A stretch of 64,000 nt of DNA from Argyresthia goedartella (GCA_949825045.1 OX463829.1:8370001-8434000), one strand, 5' to 3'; positions 31,200 to 42,776 are shown, counted from the first letter of the stretch. Notes: generated by a model not told the origin, from the sequence alone. Numbers and translations: made by a program.

Positions 31200-32439
31200 A
31201 AACAAACATTTGGTTTATTTCTCAGTAGGTATAAATATATTTGTTTAAACATTCTCCAAAATGCGGATAAGCTTTAAGAGCTATGAAATAAAATGAACAT
31301 GGTTTAACTACACCGTAGCTTTCAGTGGATATTGAATTATGACCGTTTCACACATCTGTCTTGTTGTTTTGAAGTGACGCATTGACCATGGCTCATTCAA
31401 TCGAAACTCATACTTAAGGGTGTTTAGTTACGATATAGCTTGGCAGGTCAAAAAGTATATTTTGTGTTTATTTTAAATAATAAAGGCAATTTGTATTCTA
31501 GTTTATTACTTGACAGTTAATTGATAACAGATTAGGTTTGAGAAACTTTACCTCAAGTGCCTGGGGTTTAGTTCTACTTTTACGTAAACAAATCATAAAT
31601 TGTCGCCTAGATTTTTTTAGCGTTAGGCTAAAAATGTGGGAATGGAATGCTGAGAATTGGCTCAGGTTGAAGGCTTGTGGTTTGTAATAAAACTGTTTGA
31701 CAGGGGGTTGTGGGGACAGTCAATATCGGTCGATACGCGGGGACTGACGTGAGAATTTAGACAGGTTCAAGACCAATCCGGGAGTGTAAATACTAGAATT
31801 AGAGTCACGCGTTCATTCTAGGAGCACTGAGTAGTCTTTCGATTATATTTCGTGTTGTTAATATTACAAATGCGGGTATAACAGTCTTTGTATTTCACAC
31901 GTCATTCGTGTCGAGGAACAATTACGTTCAAATAAAGAGTTGTCTCGGACTCATGTTGGTTGGCCTACCTAACTTTACATTAAATGACAAACATGTTCTA
32001 ATTCCATATAGCATGTACATAGATAGACGTGTTTACTTGGTCATTCACAAAACACACACATACAAATTTACTCTACAAGAAGCTGACATTACTCTAAGAA
32101 CTCTACTCGATTCTACACGGCCCAAGGTTTATTAGCAGTCTGAAACGCCTCCGATTCAGAAGATCGACCATTCTTACTGCATTGTTACGGCGGACGAACT
32201 TGTGCTGTCCATTTTCCAAAGGCTGTCACTGCTTTGAGTACTATCTGGTTCATCCTTTTGTCGTAAGCACATAGTGCCTAGACTTCTTCTTATTCATGGA
32301 CTAGAGAACTACTCGCATACCCCGATTAAGAGATGGATTTGTACAATTCGGATTGATTTGACATTGTAGTAGAGACCCTGGTCGCAGCATTCAGGGACGC
32401 CGATCGTCCCTGTTTAGAGTGAAGTTTACTTCGCTGTAG
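31200..32439. other. UGT intron, no gene seen
   Basis: A small plus frame at 31908-32135 and a minus frame near 32150-32260 (KRMNQIVLKAV) have no recognised relatives. Origin unclear. Confidence 0.4.
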
Positions 32440-32832
32440 AATGCCTGTGGATGGCCTGAAATCCATTGGAATCAAACCTACACACACGCTACATTATCAA
32501 TCTAGCGACCTAAGTAGTAACGCTGGATTTAGATGTCTTAAAATTAATTTATATATAAAATATCTGGATGAATACCCACATGATTACGGAATAATACTTA
32601 AGAGACGTGTCTCTCAAGATAACCTCAATACCGAGTATATGCAAATAAAAATATCCCGTAACTAGTCAACAAACATATTGGACTGATGGATGAGAAAAAT
32701 CACAATATCAAATCATATAAAAATATATCCTAAATAGTCTATATGTAGTTGATTGGCAGGGAAACTCGAGAGGGATTTGAGTAGACTCAGACTGTCTCTG
32801 GGTGCTGATGTATTCAGTTGGCTAATTCCAGA
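32440..32832 (+). repeat. ~300-bp tandem repeat array, left part (interrupted by BEL element)
   Basis: Carries a GAGACGTGTCTC palindrome, then CAAGATAA, ACCGAGTATATGCAAATAAA, a CATATTGGAC segment and AGTTGATTGGCAGGGAAAC. The same ordered segments recur at 40455-40680 with about 90 percent identity by eye. Joining the two flanks of the BEL element gives at least two tandem units plus partial ones. Confidence 0.75.
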
Positions 32833-33375
32833 TGTTCGATTCAAAATCGATACTCGATCGATGGTTTCGGAACGGCCATTTTGAATTTGACGTTGCTGCC
32901 AACCTTGCAGTTTTTGACAACTGACAGACGAAAAGCCCTCGCGATGTAACGCGTATTGGTATAGGGTATTGAAATTAAATCGCAAGCCATCTGGAATGTA
33001 TTCGGGTTCCCCTCAGGATTGTCTATATAGCTGAGTGTATTGTGGTTCCCCGAACCAGATAAAGTTCGCATTTACGTGGCCGATTGGTTTTCCCACGTAA
33101 CATAACCTGTGTTGGAACACTGTGCTCGTCGAAGCTGGCCTGCCAGCCATACCTGGTTGGCTGAAGAACCTGTCTACCAAGAAGAGCCTAGGGTGCACCC
33201 AGGCCTTGCAGAGAGACAGGAGTTTGACGGGAACGAAGCACAGACCAGGTCAGATAGATTCATAAGTATTAGCTCGGTGAATCGCCGACGTTCACACTTC
33301 TTGGCATCTGATCGCTACGCTACCTCGTAGCTGATGGGCCCCTGCGAGGTCATTGGGTGCCGAGAGGCCTGAACA
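32833..33375 (+). repeat. BEL element 5' LTR
   Basis: Begins TGTTCGATTCAAAATCGATA (itself containing an inverted repeat) and ends GAGGCCTGAACA, giving TG...CA termini. Identical in length (543 bp) and, as far as read, in sequence to the 3' LTR. Confidence 0.96.
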
Positions 33376-33379
33376 GTTT

Positions 33380-33397
33380 TGGTAGCAGAGCGTGGTT
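33380..33397 (+). promoter_or_regulatory. Probable primer binding site
   Basis: TGGTAGCAGAGCGTGG starts 4 bases after the 5' LTR; it begins with TGG, the complement of the tRNA CCA end. The tRNA species was not identified. Confidence 0.7.
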
Positions 33398-33995
33398 TCC
33401 TGAGATTTGCAGCCGTCAAGGGCTCCAGGAACCCACGATTTGGGACTATCAATCTGTAGGTATAGGCGGTTATTAGCTAACTTGGTGTTGTTCCTGTATC
33501 CACATAGATTGGTAGTATTGTAAGCTATAAGTCTATTGCTGGTAGTAGACAGACAGATGTTACAGTTTTCCCTAAATGACCAGTTGTACTGAGATGTGAC
33601 TCAGAATAGTAGGTACTCAACTGAATTGAATAGAAATTTGCCTGAATTGAAAATTGCATTGAAGTACCAGTTAGTCAATCTATTAGTGGTCTAGTAATGC
33701 TAATGAATGTTTGGTTAACATAGGTAGTTACATCTATTGATAGCAGGCTATTACATTGTTTTCAGTTTATAGCAATTTATAACTTGAACTAATATTGACT
33801 ATCTGTGTGTTATAATGATATAGGGAAACTAAATTGTTATTTACAGAATTTATATAGATATAAAACTCGGTTCCTATTGTTTAAGGAAAACAACATTGTT
33901 TGGGTTATAGTTTAGGGTTCCCTCGTTTGGGTTATAGACTGGAGGGTCCAATAAAATTGAGTTACTGCAAATTGTGAGTAAGTATCGTTCCGATC

Positions 33996-35927
33996 ATGTC
34001 GTTATCTGAAATCCAGAAGGGTGTTTCTAAGGAACTCAGATGGTTTTCCTCCGCACACGGTCTGATAGACCGTTTAGATAGGCATGATGTGGTATTGGAG
34101 CGGTCTATGGACGTTAAGGAACGTTACAATAGGGTGCTCGAATTGTCCGCGCAGGCGGAATCAGTTGATGGTTGCGCACCTGACAGGCTGTCACGGTTGC
34201 TAGGGGATGTCGACCAATGTATGGAGATGGCAGCTGCTATCACGCAGAAGGCTGCGGACATACGTAGACAGCGCGAGTCCAGCCATGGTGGTGACATTGA
34301 AGCACCTCTGCCGCATCAGGGATCGGGGACCAGGTTACCCGTCATAACTATGCCTACTTTTGACGGAGTGTCCGGTGAATGGATGAGCTTCATCAATCTG
34401 TTCGACAGTTTGGTGCACATGCGATCGGACATTACCAAGTCTGTCAAGATGGCTCAGCTGGTGGCAGCATTGAGGGGTGAGCCTAGGGAGCTGGTCGCTC
34501 ATTTGACAGTTACGGAGGGTAACTATGAAACGGCCAGACAATTGTTGGTCAGACGTTACCATAACAAACGGAGGTTGGCCGATGCCCAACTGAACCGTTT
34601 GTTTAGTATCCCGGTTGTGAACAAGGTCGGGGCCATACAGACGGAGGTTTTGAACCCGTTGTTGTCCGTCACCAAGGCTCTAGAGAATCTTGGACTTCCG
34701 GTTGGTGAATGGTCGTACCTATTGTTGTACATTGTACTTTCCCGCCTACCCACTGACGTGCAGACTCGTTTAGAACAGTCTCACGGGAGGTCGGCCGAGG
34801 ACCTGCCCGCCTTCTCCGACTTGGTCGGATTCTTGGAAGAGGAGGCTCGACGGGCAGAGAATTTGGGGTTGACGGTCACCCATCCTTCGGAGCCACAGAG
34901 AGCTGCCGGGAGCGCTGTGAGTAGGGGCCCTCCGACGAGGAAGGACCGCACCAACCGGCAGTCGTATGGGACTGTGAGTGCATTGACCCCACATAGTGAG
35001 ACCTGCCCATGTTGTAGGCAGATTGGCCATGCTGTGGCCAATTGCAATAAGTTCGGGGAACTTAGGGTTGAGGGACGGCGCCGGATGGCCAAGCAGCGGA
35101 GCTGGTGTTTCCTGTGCCTCGGGCCACACATGGCTAGGGACTGCACGCGCACAAAATTGTGCGGATATTGTGGTGGGGCCCACAACAATCTGTTGTGCAT
35201 GAACCGGTCCGGCCAACAGCCTCCACAGGGCCGTACCCAGGGTGACACGGCATGGGGCCCTAAGAATTCGTTTGCGACTCGGAGTGCAACTCAGGGGCCA
35301 ATGTCCCCACGTGCACAGGGCGGTATTAGGGTGCAGGGCCGCACTCAGGGTCATCACATGGGGGGCCCTGAGTTTTCGGTTGCGACTCAGCATCCGACTC
35401 AGCGGGCAATGGGGCCACAAGCACGCAGCCACCCAGGGGTGCAGGGCCGCACTCAGGGTCATCACATGGGGGGCCCAGAGTTTTCGGTTGCGACTCAGCA
35501 TCCGACTCAACGGGCAATGGGGCCACAAGCACGCGGCCACCCAGGGCTGCAGGGCCGCACTCAGGGTCATCACATGGGGGGCCCTGAGTTTTCGGTTGCG
35601 ACTCAGCGTCCGACTCAGCGGGACATTGGGTATGTTGAGCAGGCCGTAACGGGCGGGTGGCATGGGACACCTTCGAGCTATGCGGATGCGGTTCGGACGC
35701 CGCCTCAGTTGTCGCCCCGCTCGTCGCCTCGTCCTCGTCGGTCGCATGTGATGTCCCCCCCGCTCATGGAGCGGCCACGGTTGAATTCACGCCCACGCCC
35801 CTTCGGGGGGCGTCGTAGGGTGGCAATGGAACCGGCGCGTGGGCCATTTGTACAATGGGACCCTCTGGCGTATAGCTGCCTACCTGATCGGTTACAGGCA
35901 CAGTGGGGCCCCGGGGGTCCTCGCTAG
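33996..35927 (+). CDS. gag: BEL element gag
   Basis: 643 codons, intact. Starts MSLSEIQKGVSKELRWFSSA; the central part LPVITMPTFDGVSGEWMSFI, FDSLVHMRSDITKSVKMAQL, VAALRGEPRELVAHL is the BEL-type capsid region (DUF1759-like). Zinc-knuckle-type Cys/His clusters follow (CPCCRQIGHAVANC, CFLCLGPHMARDC, CGYCGGAHNNLLC) at about residues 335-400. Then come a four-unit repeat region and a proline/arginine-rich tail. It ends in TAG at 35925-35927, in the same frame as pol. It would form virus-like particles and bind element RNA. Confidence 0.93.
   Translation: MSLSEIQKGVSKELRWFSSAHGLIDRLDRHDVVLERSMDVKERYNRVLELSAQAESVDGCAPDRLSRLLGDVDQCMEMAAAITQKAADIRRQRESSHGGDIEAPLPHQGSGTRLPVITMPTFDGVSGEWMSFINLFDSLVHMRSDITKSVKMAQLVAALRGEPRELVAHLTVTEGNYETARQLLVRRYHNKRRLADAQLNRLFSIPVVNKVGAIQTEVLNPLLSVTKALENLGLPVGEWSYLLLYIVLSRLPTDVQTRLEQSHGRSAEDLPAFSDLVGFLEEEARRAENLGLTVTHPSEPQRAAGSAVSRGPPTRKDRTNRQSYGTVSALTPHSETCPCCRQIGHAVANCNKFGELRVEGRRRMAKQRSWCFLCLGPHMARDCTRTKLCGYCGGAHNNLLCMNRSGQQPPQGRTQGDTAWGPKNSFATRSATQGPMSPRAQGGIRVQGRTQGHHMGGPEFSVATQHPTQRAMGPQARSHPGVQGRTQGHHMGGPEFSVATQHPTQRAMGPQARGHPGLQGRTQGHHMGGPEFSVATQRPTQRDIGYVEQAVTGGWHGTPSSYADAVRTPPQLSPRSSPRPRRSHVMSPPLMERPRLNSRPRPFGGRRRVAMEPARGPFVQWDPLAYSCLPDRLQAQWGPGGPR
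35233..35648 (+). repeat. 108-bp in-frame repeats in gag
   Basis: Three near-identical 108-bp units (GCACTCAGGG landmark at 35341, 35449, 35557), encoding GRTQGHHMGGPEFSVATQ and a PTQRAMGPQA segment, preceded by one diverged unit from about 35233. Length is a multiple of three, so gag stays open. Confidence 0.92.
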
Positions 35928-38114
35928 GAATTTGCGGCCCAACCATTGGTTGCCCCCCAACCGGAGACGGTGGTGTTACCGATCGCCTCTGTGCTTGTTT
36001 GGGATTTGGCGGGCAACCCAACATACGTTCGCGCCCTATTAGATTCTGGAGCTCAGGGCTGCATTGTATCGAACGATTTAGCAAAATGGTTGGGCCTCAA
36101 GGTAAATAGGTATAATAAATCAATACGGGGCGTGGGGAATGTTACGGTTACGAATGTAGTTGGTCAATCGGTGATCACGTTCTCTCCACGTTATGACATT
36201 TTGACAAAAACATCCGTGCAAGCTTTAGTAATGACGCATGTCATGGGCAAACACCCCTTGGTGAAGTTGAATCCGGCCGTTCGATTCCTGACGTCAGGAC
36301 TCAAGTTGGCGGATCCCGATTTTGACACTCCAGCCCCGGTCGACCTGCTACTGGGAGCAGACGTTCTGGGTAGGTTTCTGTTGTCGGATCGGCGAGTTCT
36401 TCAGCCGGACGGGTTGATTGCTGTGGATACTAAGTTTGGTCACGTGATCATGGGTCCGGCATTACCAATGGTTAGGCCTGCCGAATCAGATGGCATACTT
36501 ATTGGCTCAGCGTTGTCAGACGCTATCCAACGTTTTTGGGAGATAGAGGAACCTCCCACCGCTCGTCGAGTCGACGCAGACGAAGAAGAGTGCGAGTTGT
36601 TTTACCAGAATAGTACTGGTCGCCTTCGTTCTGGTCGTTTTGTAACTCGACTGCCTTTCAGGGCCGATCGACCGCCACTAGGAGAATCTAGAAAGATGGC
36701 TGAGACGAGATTGATGTCGATGGAGCGTAGGATGTCAAGGGACGCCGTATTTAAACAAAAATACGTCGATTTCATGAGGGAGTATGAGTCGTTAGGACAC
36801 ATGTCGGTATCGGGTGTGGACTGGAGATCTGAGGATCATTGTTTCCTTCCACACCATGCCGTCCTGCGAACCCCTACCGGCAAGATTCGAGTTGTTTTTG
36901 ATGGGTCAGCACCTACCTCGAACGGGATGTCCCTGAATCAGTGTCTGCATTCGGGACCCAAGTTGAGTCGTGATATTTCGGATATTCTCACGAGCTTTCG
37001 GAGGCACCAGGTTGTATTTGTCGCAGACATTCGGATGATGTTTAGGCAAACGGTAATTCATCCGGCTGACAGAAGGTATCAGTTGATACTTTGGCGTGAG
37101 TCCACGGCCGAGCCAGTCAAGGTCTATGAGTTGAACACGAACACGTATGGGTTACGGTCTAGCCCGTATTTGGCGATGCGTACCCTGCGGGAGTTGGCGT
37201 CGCGTGACCGTGTGAGCTATCCTAGAGCCGCCGCTATCCTGGAGCAAGATTTGTACGTCGATGACGTCTGCACAGGGGCAGCCAGTGTAGAGGAAGCTCT
37301 GGACCGACGTGACGAGCTCATTCAATTGCTGGAACGAGGCGGCTATGAACTACGCAAGTGGATGTCCAACTCCCCTGAGTTGATGGTTGGTCTCCCAGAT
37401 GAGTTTCAACAAGACCCGCACGTTTTTGAGAATCCTGACAACCCTAACATGTTGTCAGTGCTTGGAATTCAGTACCGGCCCGTCCATGATGAGTTTACCT
37501 ATCGGGTGGTTTTAGAAACACCGAAGGCCTGGACGAAGCGGTCAATACTGTCAACGATTGCGAGAACGTTCGACCCGAATGGATGGATTTCTCCAGTCAC
37601 CTTTGCTCTCAAATGTTTTATGCAAAGGCTATGGGCGGCTCAGTTGACCTGGGACACCCACCTCTCAGGTGATTTGTTGACTGATTGGACGCAAATGTTC
37701 ACCTCGCTATCGGACATAAATAGTGTATCGCTGCCGAGGAAATTGGTCCCTGCTGTGGATTACAGGGCAACCCTTCACGGGTTTTGTGATGCCTCTGAAC
37801 GAGGGTTTGCGGCAGCGGTTTATTTGCGAACCGTCACCTCCACCGGGGAGGTCGACGTGCGTTTGGTTTTGGCAAAAAGCAAGGTAGCGCCTATTCGGAC
37901 AAGGATGACGATTCCAAAACTGGAACTGTCCGGGGCTGCTCTTTTGACCAAACTTTTGAATCACACTCTAACAGTGTTGCGTGGGTCAGTGGTTTTGGAG
38001 GATACGGTGTACGCGTGGACGGACAGCCAGATTGTTTTGTGCTGGCTGAAGGCTTCGGTCCATAACTTAGAGTTTTTTTGTCGCGAACCGTGTCTCCCAG
38101 ATTGTGTCGTCTGA
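35928..38114 (+). pseudogene. pol: BEL element pol: protease, reverse transcriptase, RNase H
   Basis: Same frame as gag, separated only by one TAG. The first Met is at 35946 but the frame is open from 35928. The aspartic protease motif ALLDSGAQGCIVS is at about residue 31-43. The RT core runs from RVVFDGSAPTSNGMSLNQCL, VFVADIRMMFRQ, to DLYVDDVC (catalytic YVDD, codons 37254-37265). RNase H follows: HGFCDASERGFAAAVY and YAWTDSQIVLCWL. The frame ends at 38114 because of a 1-base excess in a seven-T run (38073-38079), just before the integrase. Confidence 0.93.
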
Positions 38115-38139
38115 GGTCCCACTGACCTGAAGACATGTA

Positions 38140-39818
38140 CCAGGAGAATTGAACCCGTCTGATTGTGCATCCAGGGGATGTCGGGCTCCTGAACTCGTTA
38201 GACACCATTTGTGGTGGGGACCACCCTGGCTTGCCAGGAGAGAATCGGACTGGCCCCACAGCCATGTAGTAGTATCTTCGGATCATGGCCCCAGAGCGGC
38301 CGTGCATGTTACCCAGAAGGTTGAGGACCCTGACGCCGGGTTTCTGCTGGACCGTTATAGCTCACTTGACAAGTTGATAAATGTGTCCACTTGGATTAGG
38401 AGATTCGCTCGAAATTGTCGTACTCCTCGCGATCAGCGAACGTTGGACCCTATTCTGACTCCGGCAAAGCGAAACGAGTCGCTACTGAATTTGGTCCGGT
38501 TGGTACAGTCCTCGAAGTTTGGGGCAGAATTGGAGATTATACGAAGTGGACGTTCGAAATTGAAGGGAGCCGTCGCGCGTCTCAACCCCTTTGTTGATTC
38601 GACCGGGTTACTTCGGGTAGGAGGAAGATTGCGCAATGCGAATCTGTCGTATTCGGCTCGTCACCCACTTCTGCTCCCCAAGGGGGGACAGTTAGTTGAA
38701 TTGCTGGTGACTGATCGTCATATTAAAAACGCGCATGCTGGCTGTAACGCGTTGTTGGCCACGCTCCAGCGGGAGTTTTGGATCTTATCTGCCCGCCGTG
38801 TCATACGGAACATCGTGTTTCGGTGCATGCCTTGTTATCGACTTAAGGCTGCCACGATGCAACCTCTCATGGGGGACTTGCCCCCTGATCGTGTGAATGA
38901 GGTCAGACCGTTTTCAGGTGTTGGTACGGATTTTGCCGGCCCGTTTATGGTGAAGAGTTCACGATTGCGTACCGCTAAGCAATACAAGGCGTACCTATGT
39001 GTGTTTGTTTGTTTATCCACCAAGGCGGTACATCTCGAGCTCGTTGCTGATCTCTCGACAGAGGCTTTCATTGCTTGTTTGGATAGGTTTGTTTCTCGAA
39101 GGGGACTTCCAACTTTGATCCGCTCTGATAACGGCACTAACTACGTCGGTGCGGAACGATACTTACGAGAGATAGTCAACTTTTTGAATGTAAATAAAGT
39201 GGATATTGGAACGGCCCTCTCCCGTCGGGGTATACAGTGGACCTTCAGCCCACCGATTTGCCCCCACTGGGGTGGGATTTTTGAGGCCGTAGTTAAGTCA
39301 GCTAAGACGCACTTAGGGCGTATAGTAGGTCAGACCGCGCTGACTTTTGAGGAGCTCGCGACATTGTTTTGTAAGATCGAGGCCGTTCTCAATTCGCGAC
39401 CGTTGTGTCCGCTCAGCTCGGATCCAAATGACCTGGAGGCTCTGACCCCAGGCCATTTCTTGATAGGACAGCCACTTAACGCGTTGCCCGAGCACCCCTT
39501 CGAGGGAGTGAAATTGTATCGGTTGTCAAGGTATCAGATGTTGCAGCAGTTACTCAGAATTTCTGGAAGCGTTGGTCGCTCTAGTATCTGCATATCTTAC
39601 AACAGCGCCTTAAGTGGACTGACAAAACCAGCCCCCCTAGTGTTGGTGACCTCGTTCTGGTTAAGGATGCTAACCTACCGCCACTACGTTGGCGCAGGGG
39701 GCGCATTGTTAACTTGTTCCCTGGCAAGGACGGGACCCCCCGGTCTGCAGAGGTTCTAGTAGGAGGCTCGGTTCTAAAACGAGCGGTAGCAACGTTGTCT
39801 CGGCTGCCCGTAGATTAA
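38140..39818 (+). pseudogene. pol: BEL element pol: integrase part
   Basis: Different frame from the RT part. The zinc-binding HHCC region HIKNAHAGCNALLATL...FRCMPC is followed by the DDE core: GTDFAGPF, IRSDNGTNYVGA, WGGIFEAVVKSAK, and the BEL C-terminal NSRPLCPLSSDPNDLEALTP and HFLIGQPL. Near 39545 the frame shifts again: the current frame runs on to 39759 without family similarity, while the next frame keeps similarity to a stop at 39816-39818 but contains a TAG near 39582. It would insert cDNA with a 5-bp staggered cut. Confidence 0.9.
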
Positions 39819-39850
39819 GGGACAGGTGGGTGCCTGTCCGGGCGGGTGAT
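39819..39850 (+). promoter_or_regulatory. Polypurine-type stretch before 3' LTR
   Basis: GGGACAGGTGGGTG and CGGGCGGGTGAT directly abut the 3' LTR, in the place of a plus-strand primer tract; not a clean polypurine run. Confidence 0.5.
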
Positions 39851-40393
39851 TGTTCGATTCAAAATCGATACTCGATCGATGGTTTCGGAACGGCCATTTT
39901 GAATTTGACGTTGCTGCCAACCTTGCAGTTTTTGACAACTGACAGACGAAAAGCCCTCGCGATGTAACGCGTATTGGTATAGGGTATTGAAATTAAATCG
40001 CAAGCCATCTGGAATGTATTCGGGTTCCCCTCAGGATTGTCTATATAGCTGAGTGTATTGTGGTTCCCCGAACCAGATAAAGTTCGCATTTACGTGGCCG
40101 ATTGGTTTTCCCACGTAACATAACCTGTGTTGGAACACTGTGCTCGTCGAAGCTGGCCTGCCAGCCATACCTGGTTGGCTGAAGAACCTGTCTACCAAGA
40201 AGAGCCTAGGGTGCACCCAGGCCTTGCAGAGAGACAGGAGTTTGACGGGAACGAAGCACAGACCAGGTCAGATAGATTCATAAGTATTAGCTCGGTGAAT
40301 CGCCGACGTTCACACTTCTTGGCATCTGATCGCTACGCTACCTCGTAGCTGATGGGCCCCTGCGAGGTCATTGGGTGCCGAGAGGCCTGAACA
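39851..40393 (+). repeat. BEL element 3' LTR
   Basis: 543 bp, same as the 5' LTR by eye over its full length; followed by CCAGA. Confidence 0.96.
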
Positions 40394-40398
40394 CCAGA

Positions 40399-40745
40399 TA
40401 TTCAGCAGACTTAAATATTGCATTCACGTAGATTTTATATGGGAATGTGCTGGAGAAATACTTGGGAGACGTGTCTCTCAAGATAATCTCAATACCGAGT
40501 ATATGCAAATAAACATATCCCGTAACCGGTCAACAAACATGTTGGACAGATGGATGAGAGAAATCACAATATCAAATATTATAAAAATATATCCTAAATA
40601 GTCTATATGTAGTTGATTGGCAGGGAAACAACTCGAGAGGGGTATGCTGGTGCTGGTGTATTTAGTTGGATAATTCCAGGTCTTCAGCAGTCTTAAATAT
40701 TGCAGTCACGTAGATTGTATATGGGAATTTGTTGGAGGAGGACGA
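40399..40745 (+). repeat. ~300-bp tandem repeat array, right part
   Basis: TATTCAGCAGACTTAAATAT (40399) recurs as TTCAGCAGTCTTAAATATTG at about 40684. Between them lie the GAGACGTGTCTC palindrome and the segment shared with 32605-32760. Confidence 0.75.
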
Positions 40746-41714
40746 CTCAAAACCGATGAAAGATAACGCCAAAAGCGTACTAATGAACACATAGCTAACC
40801 CTATGTTTTCTTATAAATTGTGCTTATAATATTGAGTGATTGTAAACACTTTTTATAAAGTTTAAGCTTATTTTTCTTAGCTAAATCTAACTTCATCTGT
40901 CTTGAGTCCGTAGAACTCGGTTGACCTCCACTGGTGTTGGGCGGGGTTGTGGGGCCCTTCCCTAGGGCCCGTGGCTCTTCTGGCCGTGAGCTCCAGCACA
41001 AACCTTCCTTTATAAACAAATGTAATCGAAATCTCTTTTAAATGGTTTTTTACTTGGAATTTATTCTAATAAGCACGGACTCGATGCTTATCAATATTCT
41101 TATGTCACTTATATTCATCACTGACTGAGGAACCTCTTGACGATACTATTTAACAAAACCACTCTAAAAATAACTTTAGGTTATTACTATCACAACGTCT
41201 ACAGTCCTACTCATAGACGATCACCACTACTTTGGCCAAATTATCTAAATAAGATATTCGCAATCGTTGGTATTAGAATCTTTCCAATTGGAGAAATATT
41301 CCAATAAAAAAATACGTAAGGGTTTAATTCCGTCTGAGGTTAAATCAATGGTTGGTCGGTTAATTTTAATTTATTAATTAAATCGTTCGGTTAACTCGTA
41401 GGGTTCATTCATTGTATTTCAAATGCTGAGGGGGGGTTGTTACAAGAACAAAGTTATTCCTATCCAAATATAAAATATCATCGCTGTGATGACACATTAA
41501 ATTAAATAAATGAATATTCATTCTATCTACAGATTTGTTTTTTTGTTCGGTCAAATCACGGAAAATTTCATATTATAAATTTGCATTTCATCCCACTATG
41601 TAAGTTTAGAAGTGTTTCAACACTTTTATTCAAATCGTTCCGACTAATGTTTGAATGATTTCTCACCATAATTGCATTAGTGCTCGTGTACTCTCTCTCT
41701 TTTTTATTAATATC
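40746..41714. other. UGT intron, no gene confirmed
   Basis: A minus frame at 40801-41019 (GKGPTTPPNTSGGQPSSTDS) has LINE-like low-complexity composition but no diagnostic motif. The rest is AT-rich. Confidence 0.4.
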
Positions 41715-41850
41715 AGTTAAGAACAACCAATTTTTAAAAGAGGTCTAAAATTCAATCTGCGGGAGTTTCAACCCCATTCTTCTCCCACAGTGGTCCAATG
41801 TAGAAAAATGGCAAAAAAATACGTTTGCTAAGTATATACACTTCACAAAT
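41715..41850 (+). repeat. LINE 3' end family X, copy 3 (plus orientation)
   Basis: Contains TCTCCCACAGTGGTCCAATG and TTTGCTAAGTATATACACTT, the complement of the series seen in copies 1, 2 and 4. Confidence 0.7.
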
Positions 41851-41884
41851 CTTCAAAATTAAAAATAAAAAAGACCAGTGAAAT

Positions 41885-42165
41885 ATCATCAACAAACAAC
41901 ACTATGTCAGTCAATTTCTCCACCATTAAAGGCAGATCAATAATATATACCAGGAATTAGAAAGGGCCCAATATGGAATCTTCTCTACATTGGACCACTG
42001 TGGGAGTAGAAGGGGGTAGAAACTCCCACAGATTGATTTTTAGATCTCTTTTAAAAATTGGTTGTGTTTGTTTAATACAAATTTTACAATATCAATTATT
42101 ACAATTAATGAGCAGGAATAAATTATTACAAAATTATTAACAGCAAGGTCTGTGTGACTTTCGGC
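41885..42165 (-). pseudogene. LINE family X: RT scrap and 3' end, copy 4
   Basis: Minus-strand 41885-41995 encodes LPLMVEKLTDIVLF and DD, the RT block also seen at 29940. It directly adjoins the 3' end series (CTACATTGGACCACTGTGGG, 41982 on). The RT piece lies on the 3' side of the end series in this orientation, so the two are not simply collinear. Tail-to-tail with copy 3. Confidence 0.6.
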
Positions 42166-42539
42166 ATTCGCATTTTTCCGCGATCTCTTTGTTTCAACCT
42201 GTAAAATTTCATGCTCCTACTTTATGTAGTAGCGAAAATGTTTAATTCTTCGATCGCAAGTTTTTTAACAGAAAATTTTCTCAAAATCGTGTTTTTATGA
42301 TCTGACATATTCTAATTCGCATATTTTTTCTGGCGGTTTTATTTCTAGTTACATATATTTTTTAATCACATTTATATAAGGGAATATAACTCCTTGCTTT
42401 TTTTTACAAGATATTTTTTTTCTGAAAGCAAATTTTGAAGAAGAGAGAGCATTCGCGTTTAATGAGCATTTGGCATCGAATATTTGAGTGACGTGGACGT
42501 TGAGCCGAACGTTATTATTTATGGCTAATATTTAATCAC

Positions 42540-42745
42540 ACATCAAAAATACTGATTTTCACAGCAAAAAAGGATCAGCATAAACAGTTTTTTTTTGTTT
42601 TAAGTATGTTTTGTTGTTCTTATATGTTCAACCTTATACGAAGGATAAAGGGAGCTTCGTTACGCTCACACCTTACACTTCACCTAAGCTACCGTAGTAT
42701 TTTGCCCTGATATTTGCTGTAAAAATCATTATATTTGTTTTGCAA
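42540..42745 (+). repeat. Hairpin-core repeat with inverted ends, copy 1
   Basis: The outer arms AATACTGATTTTCACAGCAAA and its complement (near 42730) flank the core TATGTTCAACCTTATACGAA...AAGCTACCG...TTTTGCCCTGATATTTGCTG. See the finding on this family. Confidence 0.65.
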
Positions 42746-42776
42746 ATCAGTATTTGTAATGTGCAGTTTAATATTT

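Larger units (their letters stand above)
32833..40393 (+). mobile_element. BEL/Pao LTR retrotransposon, complete in structure
   Basis: 7561 bp: LTR (32833-33375), primer site, gag (33996-35927), pol (35928-39818, interrupted), purine-rich stretch, LTR (39851-40393). Flanked by the 5-bp duplication CCAGA (32828-32832 and 40394-40398). Both LTRs read the same over 543 bp, so the insertion is recent. Pol order protease, RT, RNase H, integrase with the BEL-specific RT block NTYGLRSSPYLAMRTL identifies the family. No envelope-like ORF is present. Several stops and shifts interrupt pol (see findings). Confidence 0.96.

Noticed and set aside
34770..35747. 325-residue minus-strand frame opposite gag
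   Set aside because: Shadow of the GC-rich gag repeats; the plus-strand gag has clear zinc knuckles and capsid motifs.
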